Part shown: piece by piece, positions 44,552 to 54,378 of the stretch
Numbering within the stretch: position 1 is the stretch's first letter
Layout of the letters: the number at the start of each line of letters is the position of its first letter
Source: Erwinia pyri
Lineage (GTDB): Bacteria; Pseudomonadota; Gammaproteobacteria; Enterobacterales; Enterobacteriaceae
Direction: 5' to 3'
DNA length: 64,000 nucleotides
NCBI RefSeq assembly: GCF_030758455.1
Contig: NZ_CP132353.1
Span: forward strand, 2,790,001 to 2,854,000
Made by a program: the position numbers and the translations under genes
Notes under the pieces: generated by a model
Database searches by the model: none
Seen by the model: the letters and a program-made list of their open reading frames with translations, nothing else
Told to the model about the DNA's origin: nothing

Positions 44552-45220
44552 TTAAATAATCTGACGAACATTTGCGAGGGTGGTAGAACCCATCGTGCCG
44601 AGGTCTAAAACGGCACCGCTCGTGTCGTTAGTCACCCCATTAACCAGCGCATAATTCAGCGGCTGCGTAACCAGTTGTCCGGTTGCGTTGCTGGCGCTCA
44701 GAGAAACGCTGTATTTACCGTCTGCAGCGGTGGTGCCGTCGGTGGTGCTGCCATCCCAGGAGAAGGTATGCACGCCGGCGCTCAGTCCGCCAAGATTGAT
44801 GGTCTGCACCACCTTGCCGGTTGAATCAGTGATTGTTGCGGTAGTCGCGGTAGAGGCCTGCTCCAAGCTGACGCCGAACGGCGTGGTCTGTCCGCTGCCT
44901 ACCAGAACCTGTGAGCCATCCACCATCACGCCGTGACCAATCAGCGTGGTCGCCTGCAAAGACTGTCCGCTGTTGATCTGGCCGGAAATCGATCCCAGCG
45001 TGGTGTTGAGTTTCTCAATACCGCTCAGGGTATTGATCTGCGCCAGCTGGGTGGTGAGCTGGCTGTTATCCATTGGGTTGGTCGGGTCCTGGTTTTGTAA
45101 CTGCGTGACTAACAGCGTCAGGAAGTTATTCTGCAGGTCCGCAGCTGAAGTATCTGTTGTCGACGAAGTCGCAATGGATGAGTTATTTAGTGATTCATTA
45201 ACGCCTACTGCAATGCCCAT
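44552..45220 (-). CDS. flgD: Hook-capping protein FlgD
   Basis: 222 aa (E. coli 231). The conserved N-terminal block NNFLTLLVTQLQNQDPTNPMDNSQLTTQLAQINTLSGIEKLN is needed for hook-cap function; C-terminal beta domains follow (GLSAGVHTFSWDGSTTDG). It scaffolds FlgE assembly and is then replaced by FlgK. Confidence 0.97.
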   Translation of the reverse strand: MGIAVGVNESLNNSSIATSSTTDTSAADLQNNFLTLLVTQLQNQDPTNPMDNSQLTTQLAQINTLSGIEKLNTTLGSISGQINSGQSLQATTLIGHGVMVDGSQVLVGSGQTTPFGVSLEQASTATTATITDSTGKVVQTINLGGLSAGVHTFSWDGSTTDGTTAADGKYSVSLSASNATGQLVTQPLNYALVNGVTNDTSGAVLDLGTMGSTTLANVRQII

Positions 45221-45231
45221 CAGCCTGCTCC

Positions 45232-45636
45232 TTATTGACCCATCGTCAGGGTTTTCATCATCATCTGTTTCACGGTGTTCAACACTTCCACGTTGGCCTG
45301 ATAGCTGCGCGACGCGGACATGGTGTTGACCGTCTCCCCTACGACATCCACGTTAGGCATTTTCACGTAGCCTTTGGCATCGGCCATGGGATTGCCCGGT
45401 TCGTAGACCAGTTTGGCTGGCGTAGGGTCGTCAACGACCTGCGCCACCCGCACGCCGCCGGTAGGTGAACCCGGCAGAGCATTGGTCTGGAACACTACCT
45501 GCTTGGCGACGTAAGGCTGACCATCTGGCCCGGTTACGCTGTCGGCGTTGGCCAGGTTACTGGCACTGACGTTCAGACGCTGAGACTGGGCGTTCATTGC
45601 CGATCCGGCGATATCAAAAATATTCAGTAAAGCCAT
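45232..45636 (-). CDS. flgC: Proximal rod protein FlgC
   Basis: 134 aa (E. coli 134). [33 protein letters not shown] and C-terminal [34 protein letters not shown]. It lies 3 bp after flgB, indicating tight coupling. Confidence 0.97.
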   Translation of the reverse strand: MALLNIFDIAGSAMNAQSQRLNVSASNLANADSVTGPDGQPYVAKQVVFQTNALPGSPTGGVRVAQVVDDPTPAKLVYEPGNPMADAKGYVKMPNVDVVGETVNTMSASRSYQANVEVLNTVKQMMMKTLTMGQ

Positions 45637-45639
45637 AAA

Positions 45640-46053
45640 TTATTGCCCCTGTAGCACGGACATCATGCCCTTGATCTGACTGCTGATAAGCGTCAGATCG
45701 GTCTGGTATTTCAGGCTGTTGTCCGCAAATTGCGTACGTTCACGGTCCATATCGACCGTGTTACCGTCCATCGCTGGCTGATCCGGGATCCGGTACATCA
45801 GGTCGATGGACGCTGGCTGCAGCGTTTCCGCGGGAATATGGCGTGCTGACGTCACCGCCAGCGACAGTCCCGATCCTTCCGCCCGCCCCTGCTCCATCAC
45901 CTTATTCAGCTGACTGGCGAAATCGATATCGCGAGCCTGGTAGCCTGGCGTATCAGCATTGGCGATATTGGATGCCAGGATCTCCTGCCGCTGGGCACGC
46001 AGGTTTAAAGCTTCGGTGTTAAACCGTAGTGCCGCGTCCAGTTTGTCGAGCAT
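45640..46053 (-). CDS. flgB: Proximal rod protein FlgB
   Basis: 137 aa (E. coli 138). Start at 46053 behind GGAGGAAGC gives [39 protein letters not shown]; the longer frame to 46218 runs into the flgA promoter region. First gene of flgBCDEFGHIJ, a class 2 operon activated by FlhDC in relatives. Confidence 0.97.
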   Translation of the reverse strand: MLDKLDAALRFNTEALNLRAQRQEILASNIANADTPGYQARDIDFASQLNKVMEQGRAEGSGLSLAVTSARHIPAETLQPASIDLMYRIPDQPAMDGNTVDMDRERTQFADNSLKYQTDLTLISSQIKGMMSVLQGQ

Positions 46054-46209
46054 GCTTCCTCCGCAAAATGAAAATTCAGAGCTGACAGCATAATCGGGGT
46101 GCGCAATAGTCATCGTCTGAATAGCGCTAAATTTTGTTGCTATTTTGCGCCTTGACCTGAACGAGCCAGGAGTAGAATCAGGACCAGTTTGATTTATGGG
46201 AGAATCCCG
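46054..46209. promoter_or_regulatory. Divergent flgB / flgA control region
   Basis: 156 bp between divergent class 2 operons. In E. coli this interval carries FlhDC boxes serving both directions. I do not see a box clear enough to mark; AT-rich blocks around 46122-46145 are candidates. Confidence 0.5.
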
Positions 46210-46875
46210 ATGCGGCACATTGTTGTTTTAGCCAGCCTGCTGGTCCTGATGAGTCTCTCAGCCAGCGCGGCGGATCTCACGGCTCAGCTCAATCAGTTTT
46301 TCAAAGCCCGCTATGGAGAAACCGGCCAGAGCGCCGATACTCTCTCCGTGGTGGTGAAAACCCCGCAGTCGCAGTGGCCCGAGTGTGAGGCGCCGCAATT
46401 CTCGCTGCCCGGCAACAGCCGGATCTGGGGAAACATGAGCGTGGCGGCCAACTGCGATCAGAACCGTCGCTACATCCAGGTTCAGGTGCAGGTGACCGGC
46501 GATTACATCGTGGCGGCCCGTCCGGTGACGCGCGGCGGCACGATAACGGCAGAGGATATAAAAATTCAGCACGGCAGGCTTGATACCCTGCCGGCGAGAA
46601 CGGTGATGTCGGCAGAGCAAATTGCCGATGCGGTGACGCTGCGGGATATCGTTCCCGGTCAACCGCTTACGTTGATGATGGTCAGGCAGCCCTGGCGGGT
46701 AAAAGCGGGACAGAACGTCACCGTCACCGCCAGCGGCGGCGGATTCAGCGTCAGCAGCGAAGGCCGGGCGATGAACAATGCCACGGCGGCACAACTGGTT
46801 CGGGTGAGGATGAGTTCTGGTCAGATTGTCAGTGGAAAAGTCGGGGCGGATGGGATAATTCTTATAACGCTATAA
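46210..46875 (+). CDS. flgA: P-ring assembly chaperone FlgA
   Basis: 221 aa (E. coli 219). Sec signal peptide ending SASAAD, then a periplasmic SAF-domain protein ([57 protein letters not shown]). It helps FlgI form the P ring. Start at 46210 with GGGAGAAT upstream; divergent from flgB. Confidence 0.96.
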   Translation: MRHIVVLASLLVLMSLSASAADLTAQLNQFFKARYGETGQSADTLSVVVKTPQSQWPECEAPQFSLPGNSRIWGNMSVAANCDQNRRYIQVQVQVTGDYIVAARPVTRGGTITAEDIKIQHGRLDTLPARTVMSAEQIADAVTLRDIVPGQPLTLMMVRQPWRVKAGQNVTVTASGGGFSVSSEGRAMNNATAAQLVRVRMSSGQIVSGKVGADGIILITL

Positions 46876-46880
46876 AACAC

Positions 46881-46907
46881 TAAAGAAGGGTTCAGTTCTG
46901 CCGATAG
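46881..46907 (+). promoter_or_regulatory. Sigma-28 (FliA) promoter of flgMN
   Basis: taaa (46881-46884), 15-bp spacer, gccgatag (46900-46907), matching the FliA consensus in all but the last base. It overlaps the region just after the flgA stop, so flgM is transcribed both from flgA and from its own late promoter. Confidence 0.92.
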
Positions 46908-46977
46908 TGTTAATAACAGACATAGTACACTTAGCTTATCAGGCCTTAAAAACGCCCGATCATACAGGAGCCAGATT

Positions 46978-47274
46978 ATGAGCATTGACCGAACTCAACC
47001 GCTGAACCCGGCCAGCACCGTGCAGACTCGCGACACCAACGAAACCGTTGCCCCTAAAGCGCGTCCGGCAGAAAGCAAAACCACGCAGGCCGGTACCCAG
47101 GTAGTGCTGAGTGGCGCGCAGTCGCAGCTGACCAAAGCCAGCTCACAGGATATCAACACCGCTCGTGTTGAAGAGTTAAAAACAGCCATTCGTAATGGCG
47201 AGCTGAAAATGGATACCGGCAAAATCGCCGATGCCCTGATCCAGCAGGCCAAAGATTCCTTAGAAGGTAACTAA
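46978..47274 (+). CDS. flgM: Anti-sigma-28 factor FlgM
   Basis: 98 aa (E. coli 97). A largely disordered N-terminal half ([19 protein letters not shown]) and the C-terminal sigma-28-binding helices ([37 protein letters not shown]). It holds FliA inactive until exported through the completed hook. AGGAGCCAGATT precedes ATG. Confidence 0.97.
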   Translation: MSIDRTQPLNPASTVQTRDTNETVAPKARPAESKTTQAGTQVVLSGAQSQLTKASSQDINTARVEELKTAIRNGELKMDTGKIADALIQQAKDSLEGN

Positions 47275-47278
47275 GTAA

Positions 47279-47710
47279 ATGCAAAAGCTGCTGACCTCGC
47301 TTGATATGATGTTGGAAGTGCTGAACAGTCTGGCCGACGTGATGACGGCGGAGCAACAACAGCTCTCAGGCGGTCAGATTAACAGCAGCTTACTGCAACG
47401 CATTACCGAAGATAAAAGTTCGCTGCTGGCCACGCTCAATTTTATTGAGCAGATGCGCCGCGATGCAGAAAAAGAGGCGGGGCTGCATGCGCCCTACAGC
47501 CTCAACCCTGATATGGCTCGCCGCTGGGCTGCCATTCAGGAGCAGACCGTGAAGCTGCGCGATACCAATTTACATAATGGATTGTTGCTGAATCACCAAA
47601 TCGGCTTTACCGAACAGGCGCTGGAAGTGTTGAAGCCGCATCAGACGCAGAAGTTTTATGGCCCGGATGGCCAGGCAACCACCAGCAGTTTTATCAGCCG
47701 GAAAGCATAA
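47279..47710 (+). CDS. flgN: Flagellar export chaperone FlgN
   Basis: 143 aa (E. coli 138). All-helical chaperone for FlgK and FlgL (LDMMLEVLNSLADVMTAEQQQL; C-terminal HNGLLLNHQIGFTEQALEVLKPHQTQKFYGPDGQ). Four bp after flgM, so translation is coupled. Confidence 0.95.
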   Translation: MQKLLTSLDMMLEVLNSLADVMTAEQQQLSGGQINSSLLQRITEDKSSLLATLNFIEQMRRDAEKEAGLHAPYSLNPDMARRWAAIQEQTVKLRDTNLHNGLLLNHQIGFTEQALEVLKPHQTQKFYGPDGQATTSSFISRKA

Positions 47711-47741
47711 GCCCCGATCGCTACAGAAATCAGGCTTAATC

Positions 47742-47773
47742 AGCCCCAGCGCGCTCTGCGCACTGGGGCTTTG
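47742..47773. terminator. Hairpin between converging flgN and murJ
   Basis: agccccagcgcg / cgcactggggct with one G-T pair and a 5-8 nt loop, flanked by ttt on the plus side. It lies 30 bp after flgN and ends 6 bp before the murJ stop. Confidence 0.75.
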
Positions 47774-47778
47774 CCCGA

Positions 47779-49317
47779 TCACGCCAACGTTTTGCGGGCG
47801 AAATCTTTCACCCGGAAGCCCAGCGCTGCCAGCACCACGAAGAATACTCCGCCACCTACTGCACAAACAGCCGCCAGACGCAGCAGACGCCAGGCCATAT
47901 TGCCTGTCGCCCAGTCAGGCATCACCTGCAGCATCCCCACCAGCGCAGCGGCCATTACCGCCACGGCGATAAAGAGCCGCACCAGAAATTTGCGCCAGCC
48001 CGGCTGCGGATGGAAAATCTGCTGTTTACGCAGCTGCCAGTAGAGCAGTGCGGCATTCAGACAGGCACCAAGACCGATCGACAGCGACAGCCCGGCATGT
48101 TTCAGCGGCCCAATAAAGGCCAGGTTCATCAGCTGCGTCATCACCAGCGTGACGATAGCGATCCTGACCGGCGTTTTGATGTCCTGACGGGAGTAGAATC
48201 CTGGCGCCAGCACTTTCACCACGATGATGCCCATCAGCCCCACGGAGTAAGCCACCAGCGCGCGCTGGGTCATCGCCGCGTCAAACGCATTGAACTTCCC
48301 GTACTGGAACAGCGCCACGGTCAGCGGTTTAGCCAGGATCCCCAGCGCGACGGCGCACGGCAGCGCCAGCAGAAAGCAGAGTCGCAGGCCCCAGTCCATC
48401 AGGCGGGAATACTCATCATGGTTGCCGCTGGAAAAGCTTTTTGCCAGCGACGGCAGCAGGATAGTCCCTAACGCCACGCCCAGCACGCCGGAGGGGAACT
48501 CCATCAGGCGGTCAGCATAATACATCCAGGAAACCGAGCCGGAGACCAGAAAGGAGGCGAAAATGGTATTGATAATCAGTGAAATCTGGCTGACCGAAAC
48601 GCCGAGGATCGCTGGTCCCATTTGACGCATAACCCGCCAGACGCCTGCATCTTTCAGGTTCAGTCTTGGCAGCACCAGCATGCCAATTTTTTTCAGATGC
48701 GGCAGCTGATAGCCGAGTTGCAGTACGCCACCCGCCACTACCGCCCACGCCAGCGCCATTACCGGCGGATGAAAATGAGGCGCGGCAAACAGCGCGAAGC
48801 CAATCATACTGACGTTAAGCAGCGTGGGCGCAAATGCCGGAACGGAGAAGCGGTTCCAGGTATTGAGAATGGCCCCTGCCAGCGAGGCGAGCGAGATCAG
48901 GAAAATATAGGGGAACGTCACCCGCAACAGCGCAGAAGTAAGGGCAAATTTATCGGCGGTATCGGCAAAGCCGGGCGCGGTTATCATGATCACCCAGGGC
49001 GCAGCCAGCATCCCCAGAATGGTAATAATTGCCAGCGCCAGCGTCAGCAGGCCGGAAACGTATGCCACGAATACTTTTGTCGCCTCTTCGCCCTGCTTGC
49101 TTTTATATTCGGCGAGGATCGGCACGAAAGCCTGAGAAAATGCCCCTTCAGCAAAGATACGGCGCAGCAAATTAGGCAGTTTGAAAGCGACAAAGAAGGC
49201 GTCTGTGGCCATCCCGGCCCCAAAAACTCTTGCCACAATGGCGTCGCGGGCAAATCCCAGCACGCGCGAAAACAGGGTCATAGAGCTGACCGCTGCCAAC
49301 GATTTCAACAGGTTCAT
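47779..49317 (-). CDS. murJ: Lipid II flippase MurJ
   Basis: 512 aa (E. coli 511), 14-span inner-membrane protein that flips lipid II for peptidoglycan synthesis. Start at 49317 gives [25 protein letters not shown], with the essential Arg18 and Arg24 in place; a further essential region [25 protein letters not shown] is intact. An upstream frame extension to 49353 is not conserved. Follows mviM. Confidence 0.97.
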   Translation of the reverse strand: MNLLKSLAAVSSMTLFSRVLGFARDAIVARVFGAGMATDAFFVAFKLPNLLRRIFAEGAFSQAFVPILAEYKSKQGEEATKVFVAYVSGLLTLALAIITILGMLAAPWVIMITAPGFADTADKFALTSALLRVTFPYIFLISLASLAGAILNTWNRFSVPAFAPTLLNVSMIGFALFAAPHFHPPVMALAWAVVAGGVLQLGYQLPHLKKIGMLVLPRLNLKDAGVWRVMRQMGPAILGVSVSQISLIINTIFASFLVSGSVSWMYYADRLMEFPSGVLGVALGTILLPSLAKSFSSGNHDEYSRLMDWGLRLCFLLALPCAVALGILAKPLTVALFQYGKFNAFDAAMTQRALVAYSVGLMGIIVVKVLAPGFYSRQDIKTPVRIAIVTLVMTQLMNLAFIGPLKHAGLSLSIGLGACLNAALLYWQLRKQQIFHPQPGWRKFLVRLFIAVAVMAAALVGMLQVMPDWATGNMAWRLLRLAAVCAVGGGVFFVVLAALGFRVKDFARKTLA

Positions 49318-49427
49318 TTTCTTCCTGACTGTTCTGGCGGTAAGTGGCGGCACCGGAGGAGGCCCGCCAGGGTGGGCATAGTCTACTGATATGGAATGAA
49401 ATAACCAGATTCGTTTGTTACAGCCGA

Positions 49428-50348
49428 TTATTCCCGCTCAATATCGCGCCAGAGCTTCTCCACGACGCGCTGCGCCAGCAGCGCCTGCTCCCCGGAGGTT
49501 TGCGGCATTGTCTGATTCTGCACACAGGCAATAAAGTGGTGGGCGGCGCCGACAAAGCCTCGCTGTTCCAGCGTGGTTTGCCAGCCGGGAATCGGATCGA
49601 CAATCAGCTTACCGGCAGATTCCTGTTGGTAGTCGCGCATATCATTCACCTGCAAAAGACGGCCATCGGTCACGGCACAGACCGATTCCCGCTGGCTGCC
49701 CGCACGGCGGTGCATGCTGGTGGTAATCTGGATTTCGCCCCGTGAGAAATGGTGTTCAGCGTAGAGCATCTCCCCCGACTCATTGGTCAGCAGCGTGCCG
49801 CTTTGCAGGCTCTCATAACCGCCGCTCAGCCATAAAGCCGTGTCCACCACATGCAGATAATCATCCAGCAGCGTAAAGAAGAGATCGTGCGGCCCGACGC
49901 TGTCACTGCGGTGCTTATCCATGCGCAGGGAGGCGAGCCGTCCGAGATCCGCTTTTAACTGAAGATAGCGCGGAGCAAAGCGCCGGTTAAAGGCCACCAT
50001 CAGCTTGCGGCCTCGCTTGTGCGCCAGTTCCACCAGCTGTTCAGCCTCGCTCAGGCGGGCAGCCAGCGGTTTATCCACGCACACATCCACACCGGCCAGA
50101 AGCAACTCTTTCACAATAGTGAAGTGGCTGGCGGTAGAGGTGTGAACAAAGACCGCATCGCTCGCGGCGGCCAGCTCCGCTACGCTCGAAAAGAGCGGAA
50201 TGCGGTAGCTGTCGCAAATGACCCGCGCTTTTTGCTGATTGGGAGAGAACGCACCAGCTATCTGCCAGCCCTCCGTTCGGGTGACCACGGGCAGCCATGC
50301 TTTCTGCGCGATGCCGCCCAGCCCAACGATACCAATTCGTAATACCAT
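49428..50348 (-). CDS. mviM: Gfo/Idh/MocA-family oxidoreductase MviM
   Basis: 306 aa (E. coli 307). Rossmann motif [15 protein letters not shown] at the N-terminus and the family catalytic signature [15 protein letters not shown] (EKP-like, here DKP) then [11 protein letters not shown]. Predicted NAD(P)-dependent sugar-type dehydrogenase of unknown substrate. It starts 1 bp after the yceH remnant stop and lies upstream of murJ. Confidence 0.93.
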   Translation of the reverse strand: MVLRIGIVGLGGIAQKAWLPVVTRTEGWQIAGAFSPNQQKARVICDSYRIPLFSSVAELAAASDAVFVHTSTASHFTIVKELLLAGVDVCVDKPLAARLSEAEQLVELAHKRGRKLMVAFNRRFAPRYLQLKADLGRLASLRMDKHRSDSVGPHDLFFTLLDDYLHVVDTALWLSGGYESLQSGTLLTNESGEMLYAEHHFSRGEIQITTSMHRRAGSQRESVCAVTDGRLLQVNDMRDYQQESAGKLIVDPIPGWQTTLEQRGFVGAAHHFIACVQNQTMPQTSGEQALLAQRVVEKLWRDIERE

Positions 50349-50349
50349 T

Positions 50350-50491
50350 TCAGATGCTCCCGCTCAGCTGGGCCAGTTGTTGTTTGATTTGTGCCATTTC
50401 GCGTTCCCGTTCAGCCACGCGCGCCGGTCAGCTGCTCTTCCAACAGGCAGCCAACAGTGGGGGCCTTAAGGGCCGGAAGAGTAGTTTTCAT
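50350..50491 (-). pseudogene. yceH: yceH remnant with large internal deletion
   Basis: Only the two ends of yceH remain, about 142 bp of an expected 650. From ATG 50491 the first frame reads MKTTLPALKAPTVGCLLEEQ (E. coli [20 protein letters not shown]) and stops after ARG. Shifted by one base, the frame reads RVAEREREMAQIKQQLAQL to a stop at 50352-50350, matching the C-terminal coiled coil of YceH (ARVEALEIEVAELKQRL). The join falls near ctgaccggcgcg around 50425-50436. Position between rimJ and mviM and the short gap to mviM are as in E. coli. The winged-helix core is lost, so the gene is dead. Confidence 0.82.
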
Positions 50492-50495
50492 CAGC

Positions 50496-51086
50496 TTATC
50501 CGCGACGCTCCGGTATCCATTCTTTAGCGGTAAGCGCCGTCAGGACATGATCCTGCCAGCGCCCATCAATCAGTAAATACTCTTTGGCATAGCCCTCTTT
50601 TTCAAACCCCAGGCGCGCCAGTAAATTGCCGCTGCGTTGGTTATGCGGCATGTAGTTAGCCATGATGCGATGGATGCGCTGCTGGCGCTGCATATAACGA
50701 ATAGCTGACTGCAGCGCTTCAAACATCATGCCCTGCCCCTGCCACTTTTCACCCAGCGAGTAGCCCAGATAGCAGGCATGAAACGATCCGCGCACCACGT
50801 TACTGAAATTCGCTACCCCACGGATCTCATTTTCATCAGGATCCATCACCGCGAAATAGAAGGCGTTACCCTGTTTATGCATCTCGGCAATCAGCCCCAG
50901 ACGCGCCTGCCAGCCAGAGGGATAGCAGTGGCTCTCATCGCGGATCGGCTCCCAGGGTTTAAGAAAAAGGCGATTTTCGCCGTAGTATTCAGCCAGGCGC
51001 CAGGCATCGCGTTCATGGACCAGGCGAACCACCAGCCTGTCAGTAGTCAGGCGGACTTTCGGGACAGCGGAGCGGTAGCCAAACAT
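50496..51086 (-). CDS. rimJ: Ribosomal protein S5 alanine N-acetyltransferase RimJ
   Basis: 196 aa (E. coli 194). GNAT acetyltransferase that acetylates the N-terminus of ribosomal protein S5. Acetyl-CoA-binding loop [19 protein letters not shown] (motif A, about residues 107-125), then [27 protein letters not shown]. Start at 51086 behind AGGAGAGAAG. The E. coli neighbour mdtH is missing between rimJ and grxB. Confidence 0.95.
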   Translation of the reverse strand: MFGYRSAVPKVRLTTDRLVVRLVHERDAWRLAEYYGENRLFLKPWEPIRDESHCYPSGWQARLGLIAEMHKQGNAFYFAVMDPDENEIRGVANFSNVVRGSFHACYLGYSLGEKWQGQGMMFEALQSAIRYMQRQQRIHRIMANYMPHNQRSGNLLARLGFEKEGYAKEYLLIDGRWQDHVLTALTAKEWIPERRG

Positions 51087-51359
51087 CTTCTCTCCTGTGT
51101 TGGCCGACAAAGAGTAAAACGGATGCGCACTGACCTCGGTTAACGGAGCGACTCCGGTTACTGTTCGTCAACTTTTGCGCTTATAAGCCACTATAACCGC
51201 CTCTACCCCGAAGGGTAAAACAGTGCGTTTAAAAATATCTTAAGCACCCGCGATTTCCCGCTGCGGTTGCCCTGTTGGCCGATCTCTTCCATACTTCTCA
51301 ATGCATTCAAAAAGATTGAGCGTGACACCGTTCACGCTCAGCGCTTTAAGGAGGCGTTC

Positions 51360-52007
51360 TTGAAACTCTATATCTACGATCACTGTCCGTTCTGCGTTAA
51401 AGCCCGTATGATCTTCGGCTTGAAAAATCTGCCAGTCGAGCTGGTGGTGATGCTGAATGATGATGAAGCGACCCCCAAAAAATTAATCGGCCAGAAAATA
51501 GCGCCCATTCTGATGAAGGAAGATGGCAGCTGTATGCCTGAGAGCCTGGAGATCGTGAACTATATCGATAAATCAGATCGCGAGCCGCTGCTGACCGGCA
51601 AAACTAACCCGGCCATCTCTGACTGGCTGCGTCATATCAACGGTTATCTTAATAAGCTGCTGCTTCCCCGCATCGCTCAGGCCTCGTTTGCTGAGTTCGC
51701 CACGCCGGAAGCCCGACGCTACTTTAAAGATAAAAAAGAGGCCAACATCGGCAGTTTCGACGAGCTCAGGCTGCATGCTGAAGGTTACATCAAGAACGTG
51801 AATGATGACCTGCGTAAGCTGGATAAGCTCATCGTCAAACCCAATGCCGTTAATGGTGAACTGTCGCTGGATGATATCCATCTCTTCCCGGTGCTGCGCT
51901 CCCTGACGCTGATTTCCGGCATCGACTATCCCAGCCGCGTGGCAGATTACCGCGACAATATGGCCAAACAGACGCAAATCAACTTATTGTCCTCGATTGC
52001 CGTCTGA
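51360..52007 (+). CDS. grxB: Glutaredoxin 2 (GrxB)
   Basis: 215 aa, exactly the E. coli length. Glutathione-dependent thiol oxidoreductase with a GST-like fold. Opens KLYIYDHCPFCVKARMIFGLKN; active site CPFC at 9-12 (CPYC in E. coli). The C-terminus DYRDNMAKQTQINLLSS is conserved. The alignment requires a TTG start at 51360, with AAGGAGG 5 bp upstream; ATG starts further upstream would add unrelated residues. Confidence 0.95.
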   Translation: MKLYIYDHCPFCVKARMIFGLKNLPVELVVMLNDDEATPKKLIGQKIAPILMKEDGSCMPESLEIVNYIDKSDREPLLTGKTNPAISDWLRHINGYLNKLLLPRIAQASFAEFATPEARRYFKDKKEANIGSFDELRLHAEGYIKNVNDDLRKLDKLIVKPNAVNGELSLDDIHLFPVLRSLTLISGIDYPSRVADYRDNMAKQTQINLLSSIAV

Positions 52008-52013
52008 TCCCGT

Positions 52014-52040
52014 CCGGGCCGTTGCGGCCCGGCTTTATTT
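52014..52040 (+). terminator. grxB terminator
   Basis: ccgggcc / ggcccgg stem with loop gttgc, followed by ctttattt, 7 bp after the grxB stop. Confidence 0.8.
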
Positions 52041-52150
52041 CATCCCGCCAATCCCTTTCCCGCTTATCCTGGTGACTCTCAGCGCAGAGTCGTGCACTCT
52101 ATTGCCTGCCGTCAGAAGGGTTACTGACGGAAGATGATAAGAGGATCACC

Positions 52151-52717
52151 ATGAACAGACTACTTTCCGGGCTCTGCGCCCTTCTGCTGGCGGGCTTGCT
52201 CTCCGGCTGTAATCAGTTAACGCAGTACACCATCAGCGAACAGGAAGTGAATCAGGCGCTGGCAAAACACAACAATTATGAAAAGCAGATTGGCGTTGCA
52301 GGCCTGGTGGATGCGCACATTGTTCTGACCGACCTCAGCAGCAAAATTGGTCGTGAAGAGCCGAACAAAGTGACGCTTTCCGGGAATGCGAAGGTCAATA
52401 TCAGCTCTCTCTTTGGTCCTCAGCAGGCGGATATGAAGCTGACGATGAAGGCCCAGCCGGTATTTGATAAAGAGAAAGGCGCTATTTTCCTCAGAGAGAT
52501 GGAGCTGACTGATGTCCAGGTGCAGCCTGAAAAAATGCAGGGGCTGTTAAAAAGCCTGACGCCTTATCTTAATCAGTCACTGAGGGACTATTTTAATCAG
52601 AAACCAGCTTACCTGTTGAGCAGCGACCGCAGCAAAGCTGAATCGTTGGCTAAGCGGTTTGCCAAAGGGCTGGAAGTCAAACCGGGTGAACTGGTGATCC
52701 CCTTTACCAATCCTTAA
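52151..52717 (+). CDS. yceB: YceB-family lipoprotein (DUF1439)
   Basis: 188 aa (E. coli 186). Lipoprotein signal with lipobox LLSGC, Cys20; Asn at +2 and Gln at +3 suggest outer-membrane sorting. The mature part (QYTISEQEVNQAL; GREEPNKVTLSGNAKVNISSLFGPQQADMKLTM) is the DUF1439 tube-like lipid-binding fold. Function unproven. It keeps E. coli position between grxB and pyrC. Confidence 0.92.
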   Translation: MNRLLSGLCALLLAGLLSGCNQLTQYTISEQEVNQALAKHNNYEKQIGVAGLVDAHIVLTDLSSKIGREEPNKVTLSGNAKVNISSLFGPQQADMKLTMKAQPVFDKEKGAIFLREMELTDVQVQPEKMQGLLKSLTPYLNQSLRDYFNQKPAYLLSSDRSKAESLAKRFAKGLEVKPGELVIPFTNP

Positions 52718-52813
52718 TTCTTAACGCTTTCACAGGCGTTCTCTGTTGTGCGGAGAGCGCCTGCAATTTCCCGCCAGGTTAACAAACCAGGTGCATTCCC
52801 GCCGCTTTATCCC

Positions 52814-52863
52814 TATGCTTAGTACCCGGCTAAATCCCTTAGCGATTTCACTTCTGCCGGAGC
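52814..52863 (+). promoter_or_regulatory. pyrC leader: -10 element and SD-masking hairpin
   Basis: tatgct (52814-52819) matches the -10 of E. coli pyrC. Transcripts starting around 52825 begin with cccggc; ccggc (52826-52830) can pair with gccgg (52856-52860), which overlaps the ribosome site ggag at 52859-52862. This is the arrangement by which E. coli shuts off pyrC when CTP is high: longer C-start transcripts form the hairpin, shorter G-start ones do not. The start sites are inferred. Confidence 0.65.
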
Positions 52864-52869
52864 ACTCAG

Positions 52870-53916
52870 ATGACAGCACAACCTCAGGAACTTCTCATTC
52901 GCCGCCCAGACGACTGGCATATCCATCTTCGTGATGATGAGATGCTGAAAACCGTGCTGCCCTTCACCAGTGAGGTTAACGGCCGCGCGATTGTGATGCC
53001 CAATCTGGTTCCCCCGGTGAGCAGCGTGGCGGCAGCCATCGCCTATCGTGACCGCATTCTGGCCGCGATCCCTGCCGGTCATAATTTTACCCCGCTGATG
53101 ACCTGCTATCTCACCGACTCCCTGGCGGCGGATGAAGTGGAAAAGGGATTTACCGCAGGCGTGTTTACGGCCGCAAAACTCTACCCGGCGCATGCCACCA
53201 CTAACTCCAGTCACGGCGTCACCAATATTGCCAGCATCGCCAGCGTGCTTGAGCGCATGGAGAAAATCGGCATGCCGCTGCTTATCCACGGTGAAGTGAC
53301 TTCAGCAGAGATTGATATCTTTGACCGGGAAGCGCGTTTTATTGAAACCGTGATGGACCCGCTACGTAAGCGCTATCCGGAGCTGAAAGTGGTCTTTGAA
53401 CATATCACCACCAAAGAGGCGGCAGCCTACGTGGAAGAGGGTAACCGTTTCCTGGCGGCCACCGTGACGCCCCAGCATCTGATGTTTAACCGCAACCATA
53501 TGCTGGCAGGCGGTATCCGTCCCCATCTCTACTGCCTGCCGATCCTTAAGCGCAATGTGCATCAGGAGGCGCTGCGCAAAGCGGTGGCTTCCGGCAACGA
53601 TCGCTTCTTCCTGGGAACGGATACTGCGCCCCACCTGCGGCACTTAAAAGAAGCGAGCTGCGGCTGTGCCGGTGTGTTCAACGCCCCCTCTTCACTGCCC
53701 GCCTACGCCACAGTTTTCGAAGAGATGAATGCGCTACAGCATTTTGAAGCCTTCTGTTCTGAAAATGGTCCGCGCTTTTATGGTCTGCCGCTGAACGAGG
53801 GCAAGATCAAACTGGTCCGCAAACCGTGGAAAGTCGCTGAAAGCATCCCGCTGGGTGAGCATGCCCTGACGCCCTTCCTTGCGGGAGAGACGCTGAACTG
53901 GTCCGTATCGCTCTGA
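52870..53916 (+). CDS. pyrC: Dihydroorotase PyrC
   Basis: 348 aa (E. coli 348). Zinc enzyme that cyclises carbamoyl aspartate in pyrimidine synthesis. Zinc ligands are visible: DDWHIHLRD (His16, His18 region), the carboxylated Lys in AAKLYPAH, His in LIHGEVT and VFEHITT, and the catalytic Asp in [11 protein letters not shown] at 52870 follows GGAGCACTCAG. Confidence 0.98.
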   Translation: MTAQPQELLIRRPDDWHIHLRDDEMLKTVLPFTSEVNGRAIVMPNLVPPVSSVAAAIAYRDRILAAIPAGHNFTPLMTCYLTDSLAADEVEKGFTAGVFTAAKLYPAHATTNSSHGVTNIASIASVLERMEKIGMPLLIHGEVTSAEIDIFDREARFIETVMDPLRKRYPELKVVFEHITTKEAAAYVEEGNRFLAATVTPQHLMFNRNHMLAGGIRPHLYCLPILKRNVHQEALRKAVASGNDRFFLGTDTAPHLRHLKEASCGCAGVFNAPSSLPAYATVFEEMNALQHFEAFCSENGPRFYGLPLNEGKIKLVRKPWKVAESIPLGEHALTPFLAGETLNWSVSL

Positions 53917-53961
53917 ATCCAGCAGGAAAATAAAATAAACTGATTGCCTTCGGATCTGACA

Positions 53962-53977
53962 CTGTATATATTCACAG
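53962..53977 (+). promoter_or_regulatory. LexA (SOS) box of dinI
   Basis: ctgtatatattcacag fits the LexA consensus CTGT-N8-ACAG perfectly and lies 20 bp ahead of the dinI start. Confidence 0.95.
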
Positions 53978-53997
53978 TATCTTATCCGGAGGCTTTT

Positions 53998-54243
53998 ATG
54001 CGTATTGAAGTCACTGTAGCAAAAACCACATCCCTGCCCGCTGGCGCTATCGATGCGCTGTCGTCAGAACTCATTAAACGTATTGACCAGCACTTCCCTG
54101 AAGTCACGAACAGCGTCTCTGTTCGCTATGCGGCTGCCAATAACCTCACCGTGATGGGGGGCGGCAAAGAAGCTAAAGATCGTATTACAGAGATCCTGCA
54201 GGAAACCTGGGAGAGCGCCGACGACTGGTTTATCACCGACTAG
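53998..54243 (+). CDS. dinI: DNA damage-inducible protein DinI
   Basis: 81 aa, same as E. coli. Small acidic protein that binds RecA filaments and modulates SOS induction. MRIEVTVAKTTSLPAGAIDAL and the acidic C-terminal helix ILQETWESADDWFITD are conserved. Preceded by a LexA box and GGAGGC. Follows pyrC. Confidence 0.97.
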   Translation: MRIEVTVAKTTSLPAGAIDALSSELIKRIDQHFPEVTNSVSVRYAAANNLTVMGGGKEAKDRITEILQETWESADDWFITD

Positions 54244-54274
54244 CCCAGCGGGTTTACACTTTTTGCCGTTGTTT

Positions 54275-54306
54275 GCCGGGTTTCGCCACCCGGCTTTTTT
54301 GTTTTT
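54275..54306 (+). terminator. dinI terminator
   Basis: gccgggt / acccggc stem with loop ttcgcc, then tttttt. Confidence 0.92.
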
Positions 54307-54378
54307 GTCGCCAGGACTCGCCGATTTCGCGCTGAGGTTGTAGACTGATTGACTTCAGCTACAGGCGAGGAGAGCACC

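Noticed and set aside
48622..49389. 255-codon plus-strand frame opposite murJ
   Set aside because: Shadow of murJ; no protein-like features.
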